From NCBI RefSeq assembly GCF_900113445.1, contig NZ_FOPJ01000005.1:62001-126000 (forward strand): a DNA stretch of 64,000 nucleotides. Direction: 5' to 3'. Below the pieces are notes generated by a model. The model was not told where the DNA came from and ran no database searches. It saw only the letters and a list, made by a program, of their open reading frames with translations. Positions 27,852-36,875 of the stretch are shown piece by piece (within the stretch, counting starts at the first letter, position 1; the number at the start of each line of letters is the position of its first letter). Made by a program: the position numbers and the translations under genes. This DNA comes from Corynebacterium spheniscorum (GTDB taxonomy: Bacteria > Actinomycetota > Actinomycetes > Mycobacteriales > Mycobacteriaceae).

Positions 27852-28595
27852 ATGAGCACTTCGTTTCCGATCGTCCTTGCCGGACTCGCACTGGGTTTCT
27901 CCCTGATTTTGGCTATTGGACCCCAGAATCTCCTGGTGCTAAAAACCGGTATCCGCAAAACCGGCATTACCGCAGTCATCATCACCTGCGTTATTTCCGA
28001 GATCTTGTTGTGTACCGCCGGTGCTCTCGGCGTGGGCGGCATCATTGCGCACCTACCCCAAGTAATGAACGCAATTCGTTATGCCGGGGTGGCCTACCTG
28101 CTCTGGTTCGCTTTCCTCTCCGCTCGCGACGCCATCTACCCCAAGGTCGCAGTCCAAGACATCGAAAACTCCGCGCCCACATCAGCGCCCACGGCAGCGT
28201 CTACAAACAGCGCACCCACCACACAAAACACCACCCACACCACCTCCACCGAACCCCTCCATTCCGGTAGCGCGGTGCTCACCAAAGAACGCGTCCGCGC
28301 CCAAAAAACCTGGGTCAAACCAGTCACCGCTGCCCTGCTTATGACCTGGCTCAATCCCGGCGCCTATGTGGATGCCTTGGTCATCATTGGTGGTATCGCC
28401 AACCAATATGTCGGCCCGGAGCGCTGGTATTTCATCGGCGGCTGCATTCTTGCCAGCCTCATCTGGTTCCCCGCCTTAGGCTATGGCGCCCGTGCGCTTG
28501 CCACTCCCCTATCCAGCCCCCAAGTCTGGCGCGGCATAAACGCCGGGGTTGCCTTAGTGCTGACAACCCTGGCGCTTAAATTGCTGACTATGTAG
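27852..28595 (+). CDS. lysE: Lysine/arginine exporter
   Basis: Founding-type LysE translocator, 247 residues, exporting basic amino acids. Hydrophobic segments begin IVLAGLALGFSLILAIGPQN, the family signature with GPQN; a second signature is VKPVTAALLMTWLNPGAYVDA. The central cytoplasmic loop is Thr/Ser/Ala-rich and longer than in C. glutamicum. ATG at 27852 chosen because AGAG stands just before it and the membrane domain follows; ATG at 27843 is possible. Divergent from lysG. Confidence 0.93.
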   Translation: MSTSFPIVLAGLALGFSLILAIGPQNLLVLKTGIRKTGITAVIITCVISEILLCTAGALGVGGIIAHLPQVMNAIRYAGVAYLLWFAFLSARDAIYPKVAVQDIENSAPTSAPTAASTNSAPTTQNTTHTTSTEPLHSGSAVLTKERVRAQKTWVKPVTAALLMTWLNPGAYVDALVIIGGIANQYVGPERWYFIGGCILASLIWFPALGYGARALATPLSSPQVWRGINAGVALVLTTLALKLLTM

Positions 28596-28603
28596 CCGCG
28601 GCT

Positions 28604-29689
28604 TTAGTCCTCGTCATCCTCACGGATCTTCGAGGCGGTGGCTTGCGCCCAAATATTAATGCCCGCATCGAAGGCCACATCATCAATGGCCTTGAGTTCC
28701 GCATCGCTGAACTCCAGGTTATTGATAGTGTCTAGGTTCTGGTCCAATTGCTCCACCGAGGAAGCACCCACCAGCGCCGAGGTCACAGTCTCCTCGCCAT
28801 AATCACCTTGGGGACGCAAGATCCACGCCAAGGCCATCTGCGCGAGGGTTTGGCCACGCTCCTGGGCAATATCGTTAAGGCGGCGCACCATATCCAGGTT
28901 CTTATCGCTGAGCATGTCCTCATCAAAGGACTTATGTGCCGCCACGCGGGAGTCCTCCGGAATGCCATCCAAGTAGCGATCCGTTAGCAGGCCCTGTGCC
29001 AGCGGCGAGAAGGCAATCACGCCCAACCCGGTATCCGCGCAGGTCTCTAACAGCGAGTCACCGTCTTCACCGGGTTCTTCCACCCAGCGGTTCACAATGG
29101 AGTAGCTGGGCTGGTGGATCAGCAAGGGGCAGCCCTCATCGGCCATGAATTCCGCGGCTTCCGCGGTGAGCTCCGGACCATAGGAAGAAATGCCCACATA
29201 TAGGGCCTTCCCGGAAGCCACAATATCGCGCAGCGCGTAGAGGGTTTCCTCCAGCGGCGTATCCGGGTCCGGGCGGTGGTGATAGAAAATGTCTACATAA
29301 TCCACGCCCATGCGCTCGAGGGATTGATCCAAGGAGCTGACCAGGTACTTCCGCGAACCACCGAAGCCATAGGGGCCGGGCCACATATCCCATCCGGCCT
29401 TGGAGGAAATAATGAGTTCATCGCGGTGGTTCTTCAGGTCCGCTTTTAAAATGCGGCCGAAATTAGTTTCCGCGGAGCCATAGGGCGGGCCATAGTTATT
29501 GGCCAGGTCAAAGTGGGTTACTCCGCGGTCAAAGGCCCGGCGGATGATGGCCCGCTGTTGATCCAGCGGGCGGTCATCACCGAAGTTATGCCATAGGCCC
29601 AAAGAGATGACGGGAAGTTTCAAACCGGAATGTCCGACCGTGCGATACGGCATGGTCTCATAGCGGTCAGGCGCAGGTAAGTAGCTCAT
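28604..29689 (-). CDS. Aldo/keto reductase (YghZ-like)
   Basis: 361-residue NADPH-dependent aldo/keto reductase of the AKR14 type (L-glyceraldehyde-3-phosphate reductase YghZ group). Catalytic tetrad: Asp in HFDLANNYG, Tyr in the same motif, Lys in IISSKAG, His in DIFYHHR. GPPYGSAETNFGRIL is the group marker. ATG at 29689 is chosen because the upstream frame is a translated DNA repeat rich in Cys. Convergent with lysE, 8 bp apart. Probable role: detoxification of short aldehydes or methylglyoxal. Confidence 0.92.
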   Translation of the reverse strand: MSYLPAPDRYETMPYRTVGHSGLKLPVISLGLWHNFGDDRPLDQQRAIIRRAFDRGVTHFDLANNYGPPYGSAETNFGRILKADLKNHRDELIISSKAGWDMWPGPYGFGGSRKYLVSSLDQSLERMGVDYVDIFYHHRPDPDTPLEETLYALRDIVASGKALYVGISSYGPELTAEAAEFMADEGCPLLIHQPSYSIVNRWVEEPGEDGDSLLETCADTGLGVIAFSPLAQGLLTDRYLDGIPEDSRVAAHKSFDEDMLSDKNLDMVRRLNDIAQERGQTLAQMALAWILRPQGDYGEETVTSALVGASSVEQLDQNLDTINNLEFSDAELKAIDDVAFDAGINIWAQATASKIREDDED

Positions 29690-29738
29690 GTCTTCAAGTG
29701 TGCCTGTCTGATAGCCCATTTCGCCACTTTCACCCGAG

Positions 29739-29830
29739 CAGCCACCCAAGCACCTACCCGAGCAGCTCAACAAGCAGCCACCCGAGCACCTACCCGAGCA
29801 GCTCAACAAGCAGCCACCCGAGCACCTCTC
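29739..29830. repeat. 36-bp intergenic tandem repeat, 2.5 copies
   Basis: Unit CAGCCACCCRAGCACC followed by TACCCGAGCAGCTCAACAAG. Copies lie at 29739-29774 and 29775-29810, differing at one base, with a partial third copy to 29828. It is between the aldo/keto reductase start and the YkvI-like stop. No spacers separate the copies, so it is not a CRISPR. Confidence 0.9.
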
Positions 29831-31077
29831 TAGTGCGGCTCAGTACCATCCTCTAGGAGCTTGCCGATCTTGCCTTCCATGGTTTCGCGCAATTCATGGT
29901 CATCAATATTGGAATCGGCAATCTCCTTCGCCAAATCCCGGCGGTCGCGCCTGGTAAAGGGCTTCGCCGGATCCAGCTTCAAGGTCACCAAATCACGCAC
30001 CCTAATCCGTCGTTCAGTTTCGGCCTTAATCAGCGCGCGATCCTTAATCCACGAGAGCACCATCAGCACACTTAAGGCCACGCCCACATACCCCAGAATC
30101 GGGTACACATAGGTCACCAAGGTGCGGAAACCGAAGAAACTAATAACGAAGCCGCTCAGCGTTAAGCCCACAAATACTTTGTAGAAACGCTCCGGATGAT
30201 CGCTGGTAAAGCGGCGCCCCAGCGCGTAGAACATACCGATGGCGCTATTGAGAATCATCAGGTAAATCACCACGGCCATCGCAGTACCCATCCAGGGGTG
30301 CATCTTGCCTACCAGGGTCAACATCGGCAGGTCATCATGGCGCACGGTAGCTGCCTGAATAAAGAGTGCAATGGCGGAACACACCAGCAGCAGGCCGAAA
30401 ATAAAGCCGCCGAGCAGTCCACCTAGCCCAGCGGTCCGCGGGTTGAGATGGTAGCCACCAATAACGATGGACATACTCACCGGCACCATCAAAGAGAAGC
30501 CCAAATAGTTCAGCGCCGCGATCCAGAAGTTCGGCAAAGTGGTGTGGATCTTTTCGGTTTCAGGCACCAAGGAATGCCAATCTGCCGGCATATTCATCAC
30601 GGAATACACAAACGCCACCAGAATAAACACCACAATCAGCGGCGAGATTGCGCCAATAACATTGGAGACTTTATCCACATCCAGGCGCCCCAATACCAGC
30701 ACAATCACCAGCAATACCACTGCCCCCACCCAGGTCGGCAGCCCAAATTGTTGCTTGAGGTTACTGCCCGCCCCGGCAAACATCACAAAACCGATGGAGA
30801 AAATGGTGAGCACCACGGCCGCATCAAAAAGTTTGGCCAGCGGTGTGGGCGCAATTTCATCAAGCACCGCGGTGTGCTCGTCTGCCTGGTGATAGCTGCC
30901 CAATTGCACCATCACTAACCCCACGAGGCACATTCCCAGCCCCGCGAAAATCGCGCCACCTAACCCCTTGACGCCAAAAGCAACAAAGAATTGGAGGATT
31001 TCTTGTCCCGAAGCAAAGCCCGCGCCGACACTTAGTCCGACGAAAGCCATCGCCACGGCGAGAACTCTCTTAATCAT
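29830..31077 (-). CDS. YkvI-family membrane protein, copy 1
   Basis: 415-residue polytopic protein of the uncharacterised YkvI/COG3949 family, distant from amino-acid and solute permeases. It starts MIKRVLAVAMAFVGLSVGAGFASGQE, given here as VGAGFASGQEILQF: the helix-breaking GAGF resembles the substrate loop of APC/NSS-type carriers. About ten membrane segments and a charged cytoplasmic tail. Start at ATG 31077. A similar paralogue follows at 31334-32668. Substrate unknown. Confidence 0.8.
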   Translation of the reverse strand: MIKRVLAVAMAFVGLSVGAGFASGQEILQFFVAFGVKGLGGAIFAGLGMCLVGLVMVQLGSYHQADEHTAVLDEIAPTPLAKLFDAAVVLTIFSIGFVMFAGAGSNLKQQFGLPTWVGAVVLLVIVLVLGRLDVDKVSNVIGAISPLIVVFILVAFVYSVMNMPADWHSLVPETEKIHTTLPNFWIAALNYLGFSLMVPVSMSIVIGGYHLNPRTAGLGGLLGGFIFGLLLVCSAIALFIQAATVRHDDLPMLTLVGKMHPWMGTAMAVVIYLMILNSAIGMFYALGRRFTSDHPERFYKVFVGLTLSGFVISFFGFRTLVTYVYPILGYVGVALSVLMVLSWIKDRALIKAETERRIRVRDLVTLKLDPAKPFTRRDRRDLAKEIADSNIDDHELRETMEGKIGKLLEDGTEPH

Positions 31078-31136
31078 GGCGAAAACGCCATCCTTCCCAG
31101 TCAGTACGCTACAAGAAATCACTTTAGTCTTATCAA

Positions 31137-31151
31137 TGGTGTGACACACCA
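31137..31151. promoter_or_regulatory. 15-bp perfect palindrome upstream of YkvI copy 1
   Basis: TGGTGTGACACACCA, a perfect dyad around the central A, lies 60 bp before the start of copy 1. A second dyad, TGTGC-TAAA-GCACA, is at 31194-31207. Likely operators for an unidentified regulator. Confidence 0.5.
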
Positions 31152-31221
31152 CTCGCCCCCACCCGCGCGCAGCTGCCCACAACTGTGCTAAAGCACACTT
31201 TCATAGCCTCAGAAAAACAAC

Positions 31222-31295
31222 AATAACCCCAGCTCAACCACTATTCTCGGGAATTTTTACTTTCCCGAGATCGGGGCGCTCAAGCTGGGGTTATT
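31222..31295. terminator. Nested double hairpin downstream of YkvI copy 2
   Basis: Outer arms AATAACCCCAGCT (31222-31234) and AGCTGGGGTTATT (31283-31295) enclose a second perfect stem TCTCGGGAA (31245-31253) and TTCCCGAGA (31262-31270) with loop TTTTTACT. Lying 38 bp after the copy 2 stop, it probably terminates that gene on the minus strand. Confidence 0.7.
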
Positions 31296-31333
31296 CGCGG
31301 GGCTATACATTATGTGCGGGTGTACACACGCAC

Positions 31334-32668
31334 TTAATTTTTTGCGGGGGAATGCGAATCACTGGCGTCGTCGATTGCCGGATCGGTCTTACCCTTCGGC
31401 GGCAAAATATTATCGGGGCGCTCATAATCCACTTCCGGATCAGCCTCCAGTTCCGCCGAAACTTCTTCCCCAATCATTTCCACGATATCGCGGTTCGGGG
31501 CATCCGCTGCTTCCGCTGCCTTGCGCAATTGCTGGGCATGCTTGCGGGTATAGCGGCGCTCCGGGTGCAGGCGGCGGTGCAAGAGCGCACCAATGCGTTC
31601 GCGGATCTTAGATTCGCGATTAATCCGCACGCGGGATTTCGCCCACCACGCCACCAGCACCATAACCATGAGGATGCCGATATAGCCGATGATGGGATAG
31701 ACATAGGTCATCAGCGTGGAGAATCCAACGAAGCTCACGGCATAGCCAATCAAGCAGACTCCGATATATACGGGCGCGAAACGCTCCGGCTTGGAGGCCG
31801 TGAGTCGGCGACCCAAGGCATAGAACATGCCGATGCAGGTGTTATAGATCATCGCGAAGATAATCCAGACCATAATCTGCGCCAACCAGGGGTTAATGGA
31901 GTTGAAAAGCTCCAGCATGGGCACCGGTGCATCAAGCACCAGCGGGCCATTAAAGAAGAGCGAGAGCGCTGCCATCAACAACATGAGGGTATAGAGCAAC
32001 CCACCCATCAACCCGCCGCGGCCAGCAGCCTTGGGGTCCGAGTGGCTACCACCAATCACCAGGCACATAGACACACCCAGCATGAGGGCTAGGCCGTTAT
32101 AGTTCAGCGCAGAAAGCCACCAGGGGCTCACCGGCGAGGACTTTTCCGCCGCCATCTCCGACAGCCCAGCGGTGCTTTCCGGCAGGTGTAACATGGTCCA
32201 TCCGAAAACAAAGACCACCGCAATAATGATCACCGGGGTGATCATGGAAATAATATTGCTGACCTTATCCACATCCAGGAAGCCGGTGGCAATCACCATC
32301 AAGGTCATAATCCCGGCACCAATAAAGCTCTTCAACCCGAATTGTTGTTCCAGGTTACTGCCGGCACCAGCAAGCATCACAAAGCCAACGGCGAATAGGG
32401 TGAGCACCACTGACCAGTCCAGAATCCTCGACACAATGGGATGCGAGACATTGCGGAACACGGTGTTATGTTCATCCGCAATGAAGTAGCTTCCAAGTTG
32501 GAGGATCACCGCCCCGGCCAGCGTCATCAGTACGCCGGAGAGCACCACACCCCAAATGCCGGTGAGGCCGAAGGAAATAAAGTACTGGATAACTTCCTGG
32601 CCGGTGGCAAAACCTGCACCAACCATAAGCCCCACAAAAGCGAGAGCAATTGAGATGGATCTCTTCAC
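31334..32668 (-). CDS. YkvI-family membrane protein, copy 2
   Basis: 444-residue paralogue of the downstream gene. Shared blocks include FVGLMVGAGFATGQEVIQYF, GFVMLAGAGSNLEQQFGL, RLDVDKVSN / FLDVDKVSN and GMFYALGRRLT. About ten membrane segments and a longer acidic C-terminal tail (about residues 385-444). The ATG at 32668 is preceded by AAGGAGTG. Two copies in a row suggest duplication followed by divergence in substrate or partner. Function unknown. Confidence 0.8.
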   Translation of the reverse strand: MKRSISIALAFVGLMVGAGFATGQEVIQYFISFGLTGIWGVVLSGVLMTLAGAVILQLGSYFIADEHNTVFRNVSHPIVSRILDWSVVLTLFAVGFVMLAGAGSNLEQQFGLKSFIGAGIMTLMVIATGFLDVDKVSNIISMITPVIIIAVVFVFGWTMLHLPESTAGLSEMAAEKSSPVSPWWLSALNYNGLALMLGVSMCLVIGGSHSDPKAAGRGGLMGGLLYTLMLLMAALSLFFNGPLVLDAPVPMLELFNSINPWLAQIMVWIIFAMIYNTCIGMFYALGRRLTASKPERFAPVYIGVCLIGYAVSFVGFSTLMTYVYPIIGYIGILMVMVLVAWWAKSRVRINRESKIRERIGALLHRRLHPERRYTRKHAQQLRKAAEAADAPNRDIVEMIGEEVSAELEADPEVDYERPDNILPPKGKTDPAIDDASDSHSPAKN

Positions 32669-32730
32669 GAGCTCCGAACACTCCTTAGGTTTTTCTGCGT
32701 GTTAGCGTTAAAGAGCCTAGCAAACACACG

Positions 32731-32761
32731 GTGTACACATAAATAACTATGCATACATAGT
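32731..32761. promoter_or_regulatory. Promoter-proximal dyads upstream of YkvI copy 2
   Basis: GTGTACAC (32731-32738) is a perfect palindrome, and ACTATG-CATA-CATAGT (32746-32761) a second dyad in an AT-rich stretch 63-93 bp before the start. GTGTACAC also occurs at 31320-31327 just after this gene. Confidence 0.4.
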
Positions 32762-32803
32762 GTTCAGTTGTGGTGCACCCTTACCCCCATTTGGAGATGC
32801 AAA

Positions 32804-32846
32804 AACCTCCCCACACCGAAACATCAGGGGTCGGCGAGGGGAGGTT
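32804..32846 (-). terminator. Terminator after gatB
   Basis: AACCTCCCC and GGGGAGGTT are separated by 25 bases that contain further weak pairing; AAAAA on the left gives a T-run on the minus strand, 16 bp after the gatB stop. Confidence 0.75.
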
Positions 32847-32861
32847 ATTGAGCTACGTGCT

Positions 32862-34367
32862 TTAGGCGAGCTTCTCAGCGATTAGCTTATTCACCTGAGC
32901 AGGATCAGCCTTACCGCGGGTTGCCTTCATCACGGCACCCACAATCGCACCGGTCACCTTGTGGTTACCAGCACGGTATTTCTCCACGATGTCCGGGTTA
33001 GCGGCCAAGGCTTCATCCACAGCCTTCTCAATGGCACCATCATCGCGCACCACTTCCAGGCCGCGGGCCTTAATAACCTCATCCACATCACCTTCGCCGG
33101 CAAGCACACCGTCGATGGCTTGGCGGGCGAGTTTGTTGGTGAGCTTGCCTTCATTAACCAAAGCCACCACGCGGGCAACCTGGGTGGGGCTCACGCCAAC
33201 GCCTTCAAGTTCCACACCGGCCTGGTTTGCCTTCTGGGAAAGGTAGGACACCCACCATGCCCGGGCTTCATCCGGGGTGGTGCCTTCTTCCACGGTGGCA
33301 ATAATCAGTTCCAGCGCACCGGCGTTCACCAGGTCGCGCATCTCGGCATCCGAAAGCTTCCATTCTTCTTGGATGCGGGCGCGGCGTACCCAGGGTAGTT
33401 CCGGCAGGGTTGCGCGGATTTCTTCAACCCATTCGCGCGGTGCGATCACCGGCGGCAGGTCGGGATCATTGAAGTAGCGATAATCTGCGGAGGTTTCCTT
33501 CGGCCGCCCCTTGGAGGTCGAACCATCAGTTTCCTGGTAGTGGCGGGTTTCCTGAACAATTTCCTCGCCATTTTCCAGGCAATAGGCTTGACGCTGCATT
33601 TCGAAGCGTACCGCCTGCTCCACGGATTTCAGGGAGTTAATATTCTTCGTCTCGGTGCGAGTGCCAAACTCGGTGGTGCCCACCGGGCGCAGCGAAAGGT
33701 TGGAGTCTACGCGCATCGAGCCTTGGTCCATGCGCGCATCGGACACGCCCAGCGCCTTCACCAGTTCACGCAAAGCGGTGACATAGGCACGGGCTACTTC
33801 CGGGGCGCGCTCCCCTGCCCCTTCAATGGGTTTGGTCACGATCTCAATAAGCGGAACACCAGCACGGTTGCAGTCCACCAGCGAAGCCGTAGCACCGGTA
33901 ATGCGGCCATCGGCCCCACCGAGGTGCGTGAGCTTGCCGGTGTCTTCTTCCATATGGGCGCGTTCAATCTCAATGCGCCACGGGGTGCCATCATCAAGCA
34001 CCACGTCGAGGTAGCCGTCATAGGCAATCGGCTCATCGTATTGGGAGATCTGGTAGTTCTTCGGCTGGTCCGGGTAGAAATAATTTTTGCGGGCAAAGCG
34101 CGAGGATTCCGCGATGCTGCAATTTAAAGCCAAGCCAATTTTGATGGCCCATTCCACGCCCTTGGCATTAACCACCGGCAGTGCGCCGGGCAGCCCGAGG
34201 GAGGTGGGGTCCACGTTGGTATTCGGGTCGGCACCGAAGTGCGCGGAGCTAGCCGAAAACATTTTGGTTTCGGTGGCTAATTCCACGTGAACTTCGAGCC
34301 CCATAACGGGGTCGTACTTTTCTAGGACCTCGTCGTAGTCCATGAGCTCATACATCGCAGCAGTCAT
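32862..34367 (-). CDS. gatB: Asp/Glu-tRNA amidotransferase subunit B
   Basis: Subunit that binds mischarged Glu-tRNAGln or Asp-tRNAAsn and activates it by ATP-dependent phosphorylation. 501 residues: cradle domain starting [19 protein letters not shown], the Asp/Glu-rich site [28 protein letters not shown], and the C-terminal YqeY-like helical tail ([21 protein letters not shown]). gatA and gatC are about 10 kb away on the same strand; this split is common in corynebacteria and mycobacteria. Confidence 0.97.
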   Translation of the reverse strand: MTAAMYELMDYDEVLEKYDPVMGLEVHVELATETKMFSASSAHFGADPNTNVDPTSLGLPGALPVVNAKGVEWAIKIGLALNCSIAESSRFARKNYFYPDQPKNYQISQYDEPIAYDGYLDVVLDDGTPWRIEIERAHMEEDTGKLTHLGGADGRITGATASLVDCNRAGVPLIEIVTKPIEGAGERAPEVARAYVTALRELVKALGVSDARMDQGSMRVDSNLSLRPVGTTEFGTRTETKNINSLKSVEQAVRFEMQRQAYCLENGEEIVQETRHYQETDGSTSKGRPKETSADYRYFNDPDLPPVIAPREWVEEIRATLPELPWVRRARIQEEWKLSDAEMRDLVNAGALELIIATVEEGTTPDEARAWWVSYLSQKANQAGVELEGVGVSPTQVARVVALVNEGKLTNKLARQAIDGVLAGEGDVDEVIKARGLEVVRDDGAIEKAVDEALAANPDIVEKYRAGNHKVTGAIVGAVMKATRGKADPAQVNKLIAEKLA

Positions 34368-34433
34368 GCGAGACAGTCTAGTTCCCTTCCCTTGAGCATG
34401 TGATGATCAGATGCGTTAAGCCACCAAGCAGGC

Positions 34434-35456
34434 TTATACCCTCGTGCGGTCTTGTGCATCGGCGCGGCGACACAGGGCAGCCAGGATCGCACCGGAGAGG
34501 TTATGCCAAACGGAAAATACCGCGGCCGGTAGTGCAGCCAGGGGCGACATGTATTGGGCCGCCAAGCTGGCAGCCAAACCGGAGTTTTGCATACCCACTT
34601 CCACCGACATGGTGCGGCGCACAGGTGCTTCATAGCCAAGCACCCGCCCACTAAGGTAGCCCAGCAGGTAGCCGCCGGCATTGTGCAGTACCACCGCAAT
34701 GAAGACAATCAGCCCAGCTTTGGCGATGCTGTCTTTGGAGCCAGAAACCACAATCGCGACGATCGTGGCAATCGCCACCACCGAGATCCACGGCAACACC
34801 GGCAAGATGGCTTCCACTGCGCGCTTAAGCAGCACGCGCACCACCAAACCGGCCACCACGGGGATCAGCACCACCTTCACAATGGACCACGCCATCGCAC
34901 CAGCGCTCACCGGCATGTACTGCCCCGCCAACCACAAGGTGAGAAGAGGGGTGAAGATGGGCGCCAAAAGCGTGGAGATGGAGGTCATCGTCACCGAGAG
35001 CGCCACATCACCGCGGGCCAGATAAGACACCACATTCGAGCTGGTACCACCGGGGGCACAACCCACCAGAATCACACCCGCAGCGATCTCACTGGGCAGT
35101 CCCATAATCTTGACTACCACCAGCGCGAGCAGCGGCATGATCACATATTGCGCGATCACGCCCACCAGCACCGGCAGTGGGCGCTTGGCCACCAGCGCAA
35201 AGTCCACGGGGCGCAGGGTTAAGCCCATGCCGAACATCACGATGCCCAGCAGCGTCGAAGTCCAGCCAGCAATGCTGTGGGTTTGTTCATTAAAGAAGTA
35301 GCCGATCAGACCACCAATAATCACCAATACCGGGAACCCAAGCGCGGCAATATACGCAGCACGTTCCTTCGCAGCATCTTCCTGGGTCATGCCTTGGTGT
35401 TGTGCATTGACTTTCGCCAGCTCAGCAGCTGGCGCATCCTGTTGATGATCTGGCAT
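34434..35456 (-). CDS. Bile acid:sodium symporter (BASS) family transporter
   Basis: 340-residue carrier with about ten membrane segments. Family motifs are LGIVMFGMGLTLRPVDF and VGCAPGGTSSNVVSYLARGD (the sodium/substrate crossing region), plus EVGMQNSGLAASLA in the second half. Members move organic anions such as pantothenate precursors, 2-keto acids or bile acids with Na+; bacterial substrates are rarely known. It ends 66 bp before gatB, so gatB could be read from the same transcript. Confidence 0.88.
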   Translation of the reverse strand: MPDHQQDAPAAELAKVNAQHQGMTQEDAAKERAAYIAALGFPVLVIIGGLIGYFFNEQTHSIAGWTSTLLGIVMFGMGLTLRPVDFALVAKRPLPVLVGVIAQYVIMPLLALVVVKIMGLPSEIAAGVILVGCAPGGTSSNVVSYLARGDVALSVTMTSISTLLAPIFTPLLTLWLAGQYMPVSAGAMAWSIVKVVLIPVVAGLVVRVLLKRAVEAILPVLPWISVVAIATIVAIVVSGSKDSIAKAGLIVFIAVVLHNAGGYLLGYLSGRVLGYEAPVRRTMSVEVGMQNSGLAASLAAQYMSPLAALPAAVFSVWHNLSGAILAALCRRADAQDRTRV

Positions 35457-35630
35457 CTGGGATATCCCTTTTCCTTCGGTCTCATAAGGAGGTGGTGCGC
35501 GCTGAATACCAGCGCGCTTCGGTCAAGGGGTCCGCCACAAAGCTTTCCGCGCTAGCAAGATAGTTTCCTACGCGGAAATGACGAACCTTGAAAGAATGGC
35601 TTACTCCCTATTGCCCGAAAAATACATACC

Positions 35631-35647
35631 CCTACCTCGAAAGTAGG
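35631..35647 (-). terminator. Probable terminator after the amino-acid permease
   Basis: CCTAC/GTAGG arms with a 7-base loop six bases after the permease stop; on the minus strand a stretch GGGTATGTATTTTTCGGG follows. Short stem, so moderate support. A second hairpin, GCGCGCT/AGCGCGC around 35497-35518, lies nearer the BASS gene. Confidence 0.4.
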
Positions 35648-35653
35648 TAATCC

Positions 35654-36874
35654 TTATTGCCAGCCCGTGGGCACCACACCCAGGATCGACAAAATGGAAT
35701 AGATAAATGCCACCCCATACACCAGGATGATCGTCGCCTGAATCACCACATTGCCCTGCCAGGTCACCCGCCATTGCGGTTCATGATCGCCCTGCTTGCG
35801 CGATACCCACAATAACGCCACCGGAATCACCGACATCACGGCCCCAGCAAAACCACCGGCATAACTTAAGGCAGAAACAAAACCACCTAAGCCGAGGAAG
35901 GCCACAATCAACGGCGGGGTAATCGTCGCCAGGGTCGCCACAATGCGGCCCGGCCCATGCTGCTCCCATTTACCAATGTCGAGGAAATTGCGCATGGCGG
36001 TAAACCCAATGGCAATAAAGGAGGTCAGCATGGCACACAGCGCAAAAATATTCGCCAGGTAATACGCCACCACACCTAGTTCTTCACCCCACGCGATGGT
36101 GACCACTTCGGTTACCTCGCGTCCAAGCAGCCCAAGGGCAGCAAAGGGCACTAATGCCAGGGTGAAGGCGGTAGCGATCATCCCGCCAATTACGGCTTTA
36201 GGTACCCCAGCGGGATTATGGTGCTGCATACCACGGGCAATTTCGGGCACCACATATTGCGCCAGGAAGGTAAATACCGCCAGATTCAAAATTGGCACAA
36301 TGAAATAGGGGTGAAACACCAGCACATTACTGATCGAAATTCCTGGCCCAAAGAAAGTCCATCCGCACAAAATCGCAATAATCAACGCCATGCCGGTGGT
36401 GATGGCTCCTTCCACCAGCCCGGTGGCCTGCAGCCCGCGGTAAATCACAAAGGTTCCAATGGCATAGAAAATCAGCGTGCCGGCCACCGGCGGCAGCCCA
36501 AAAATATTATTGACCAGCTGTCCTGAACCCGCCGCATAAGCAATCAACGCCCCATAGGCATTAATCACAATGGCGGCGAACACCAGCCAACGCCCCCAAT
36601 TGCCCAGATATTTCTCCGCCAGCCCGGACATTTGCAGCGGCTCTTTAGTCCGCATTGAAACTTCCGCGATATACAGCATCGAAATGGTCGTCAGCGTTCC
36701 CGCAATCAGCAGTGCCACCGCGAGCGCCAAAAATCCACCATTTCGCGCCGCATAAGGCAGGCTCAACACCCCGGCTCCAATATTCGTTCCAAAAATCAGA
36801 GCCACGCCCTGCCCGGTACTCAGCCGCGGCTCCAGCACGGGTTCCAGCAGCCGCCGTTCTAAGGTTTTGGTCAT
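35654..36874 (-). CDS. Amino-acid permease (HAAAP/AAAP type)
   Basis: 406-residue permease with about eleven membrane segments, beginning with the typical GVALIFGTNIGAGVLSLPYA, where GTNIGAGVL is the unwound helix-1 motif. Starts one base after the gabT stop, so it is translationally coupled to gabT. In C. glutamicum the GABA cluster includes a permease (gabP); this position suggests import of GABA or a related amino acid, although the family resembles aromatic-amino-acid and tyrosine/tryptophan carriers. Assignment of substrate is inference. Confidence 0.85.
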   Translation of the reverse strand: MTKTLERRLLEPVLEPRLSTGQGVALIFGTNIGAGVLSLPYAARNGGFLALAVALLIAGTLTTISMLYIAEVSMRTKEPLQMSGLAEKYLGNWGRWLVFAAIVINAYGALIAYAAGSGQLVNNIFGLPPVAGTLIFYAIGTFVIYRGLQATGLVEGAITTGMALIIAILCGWTFFGPGISISNVLVFHPYFIVPILNLAVFTFLAQYVVPEIARGMQHHNPAGVPKAVIGGMIATAFTLALVPFAALGLLGREVTEVVTIAWGEELGVVAYYLANIFALCAMLTSFIAIGFTAMRNFLDIGKWEQHGPGRIVATLATITPPLIVAFLGLGGFVSALSYAGGFAGAVMSVIPVALLWVSRKQGDHEPQWRVTWQGNVVIQATIILVYGVAFIYSILSILGVVPTGWQ

Positions 36875-36875
36875 T

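Noticed and set aside
29690-29809. Cys-rich N-terminal extension of the aldo/keto reductase
   Set aside because: It is translation of the 36-bp DNA repeat from a TTG without ribosome-binding site; the family starts at 29689.
29739-29830. Possible CRISPR because the unit is 36 bp
   Set aside because: Copies are contiguous without spacers and no cas gene is present.
35480-35560. AAGGAGG followed by a GTG and a 22-codon frame on the plus strand
   Set aside because: Only two bases separate the AGGAGG from the GTG, and the frame overlaps the GCGCGCT/AGCGCGC hairpin.
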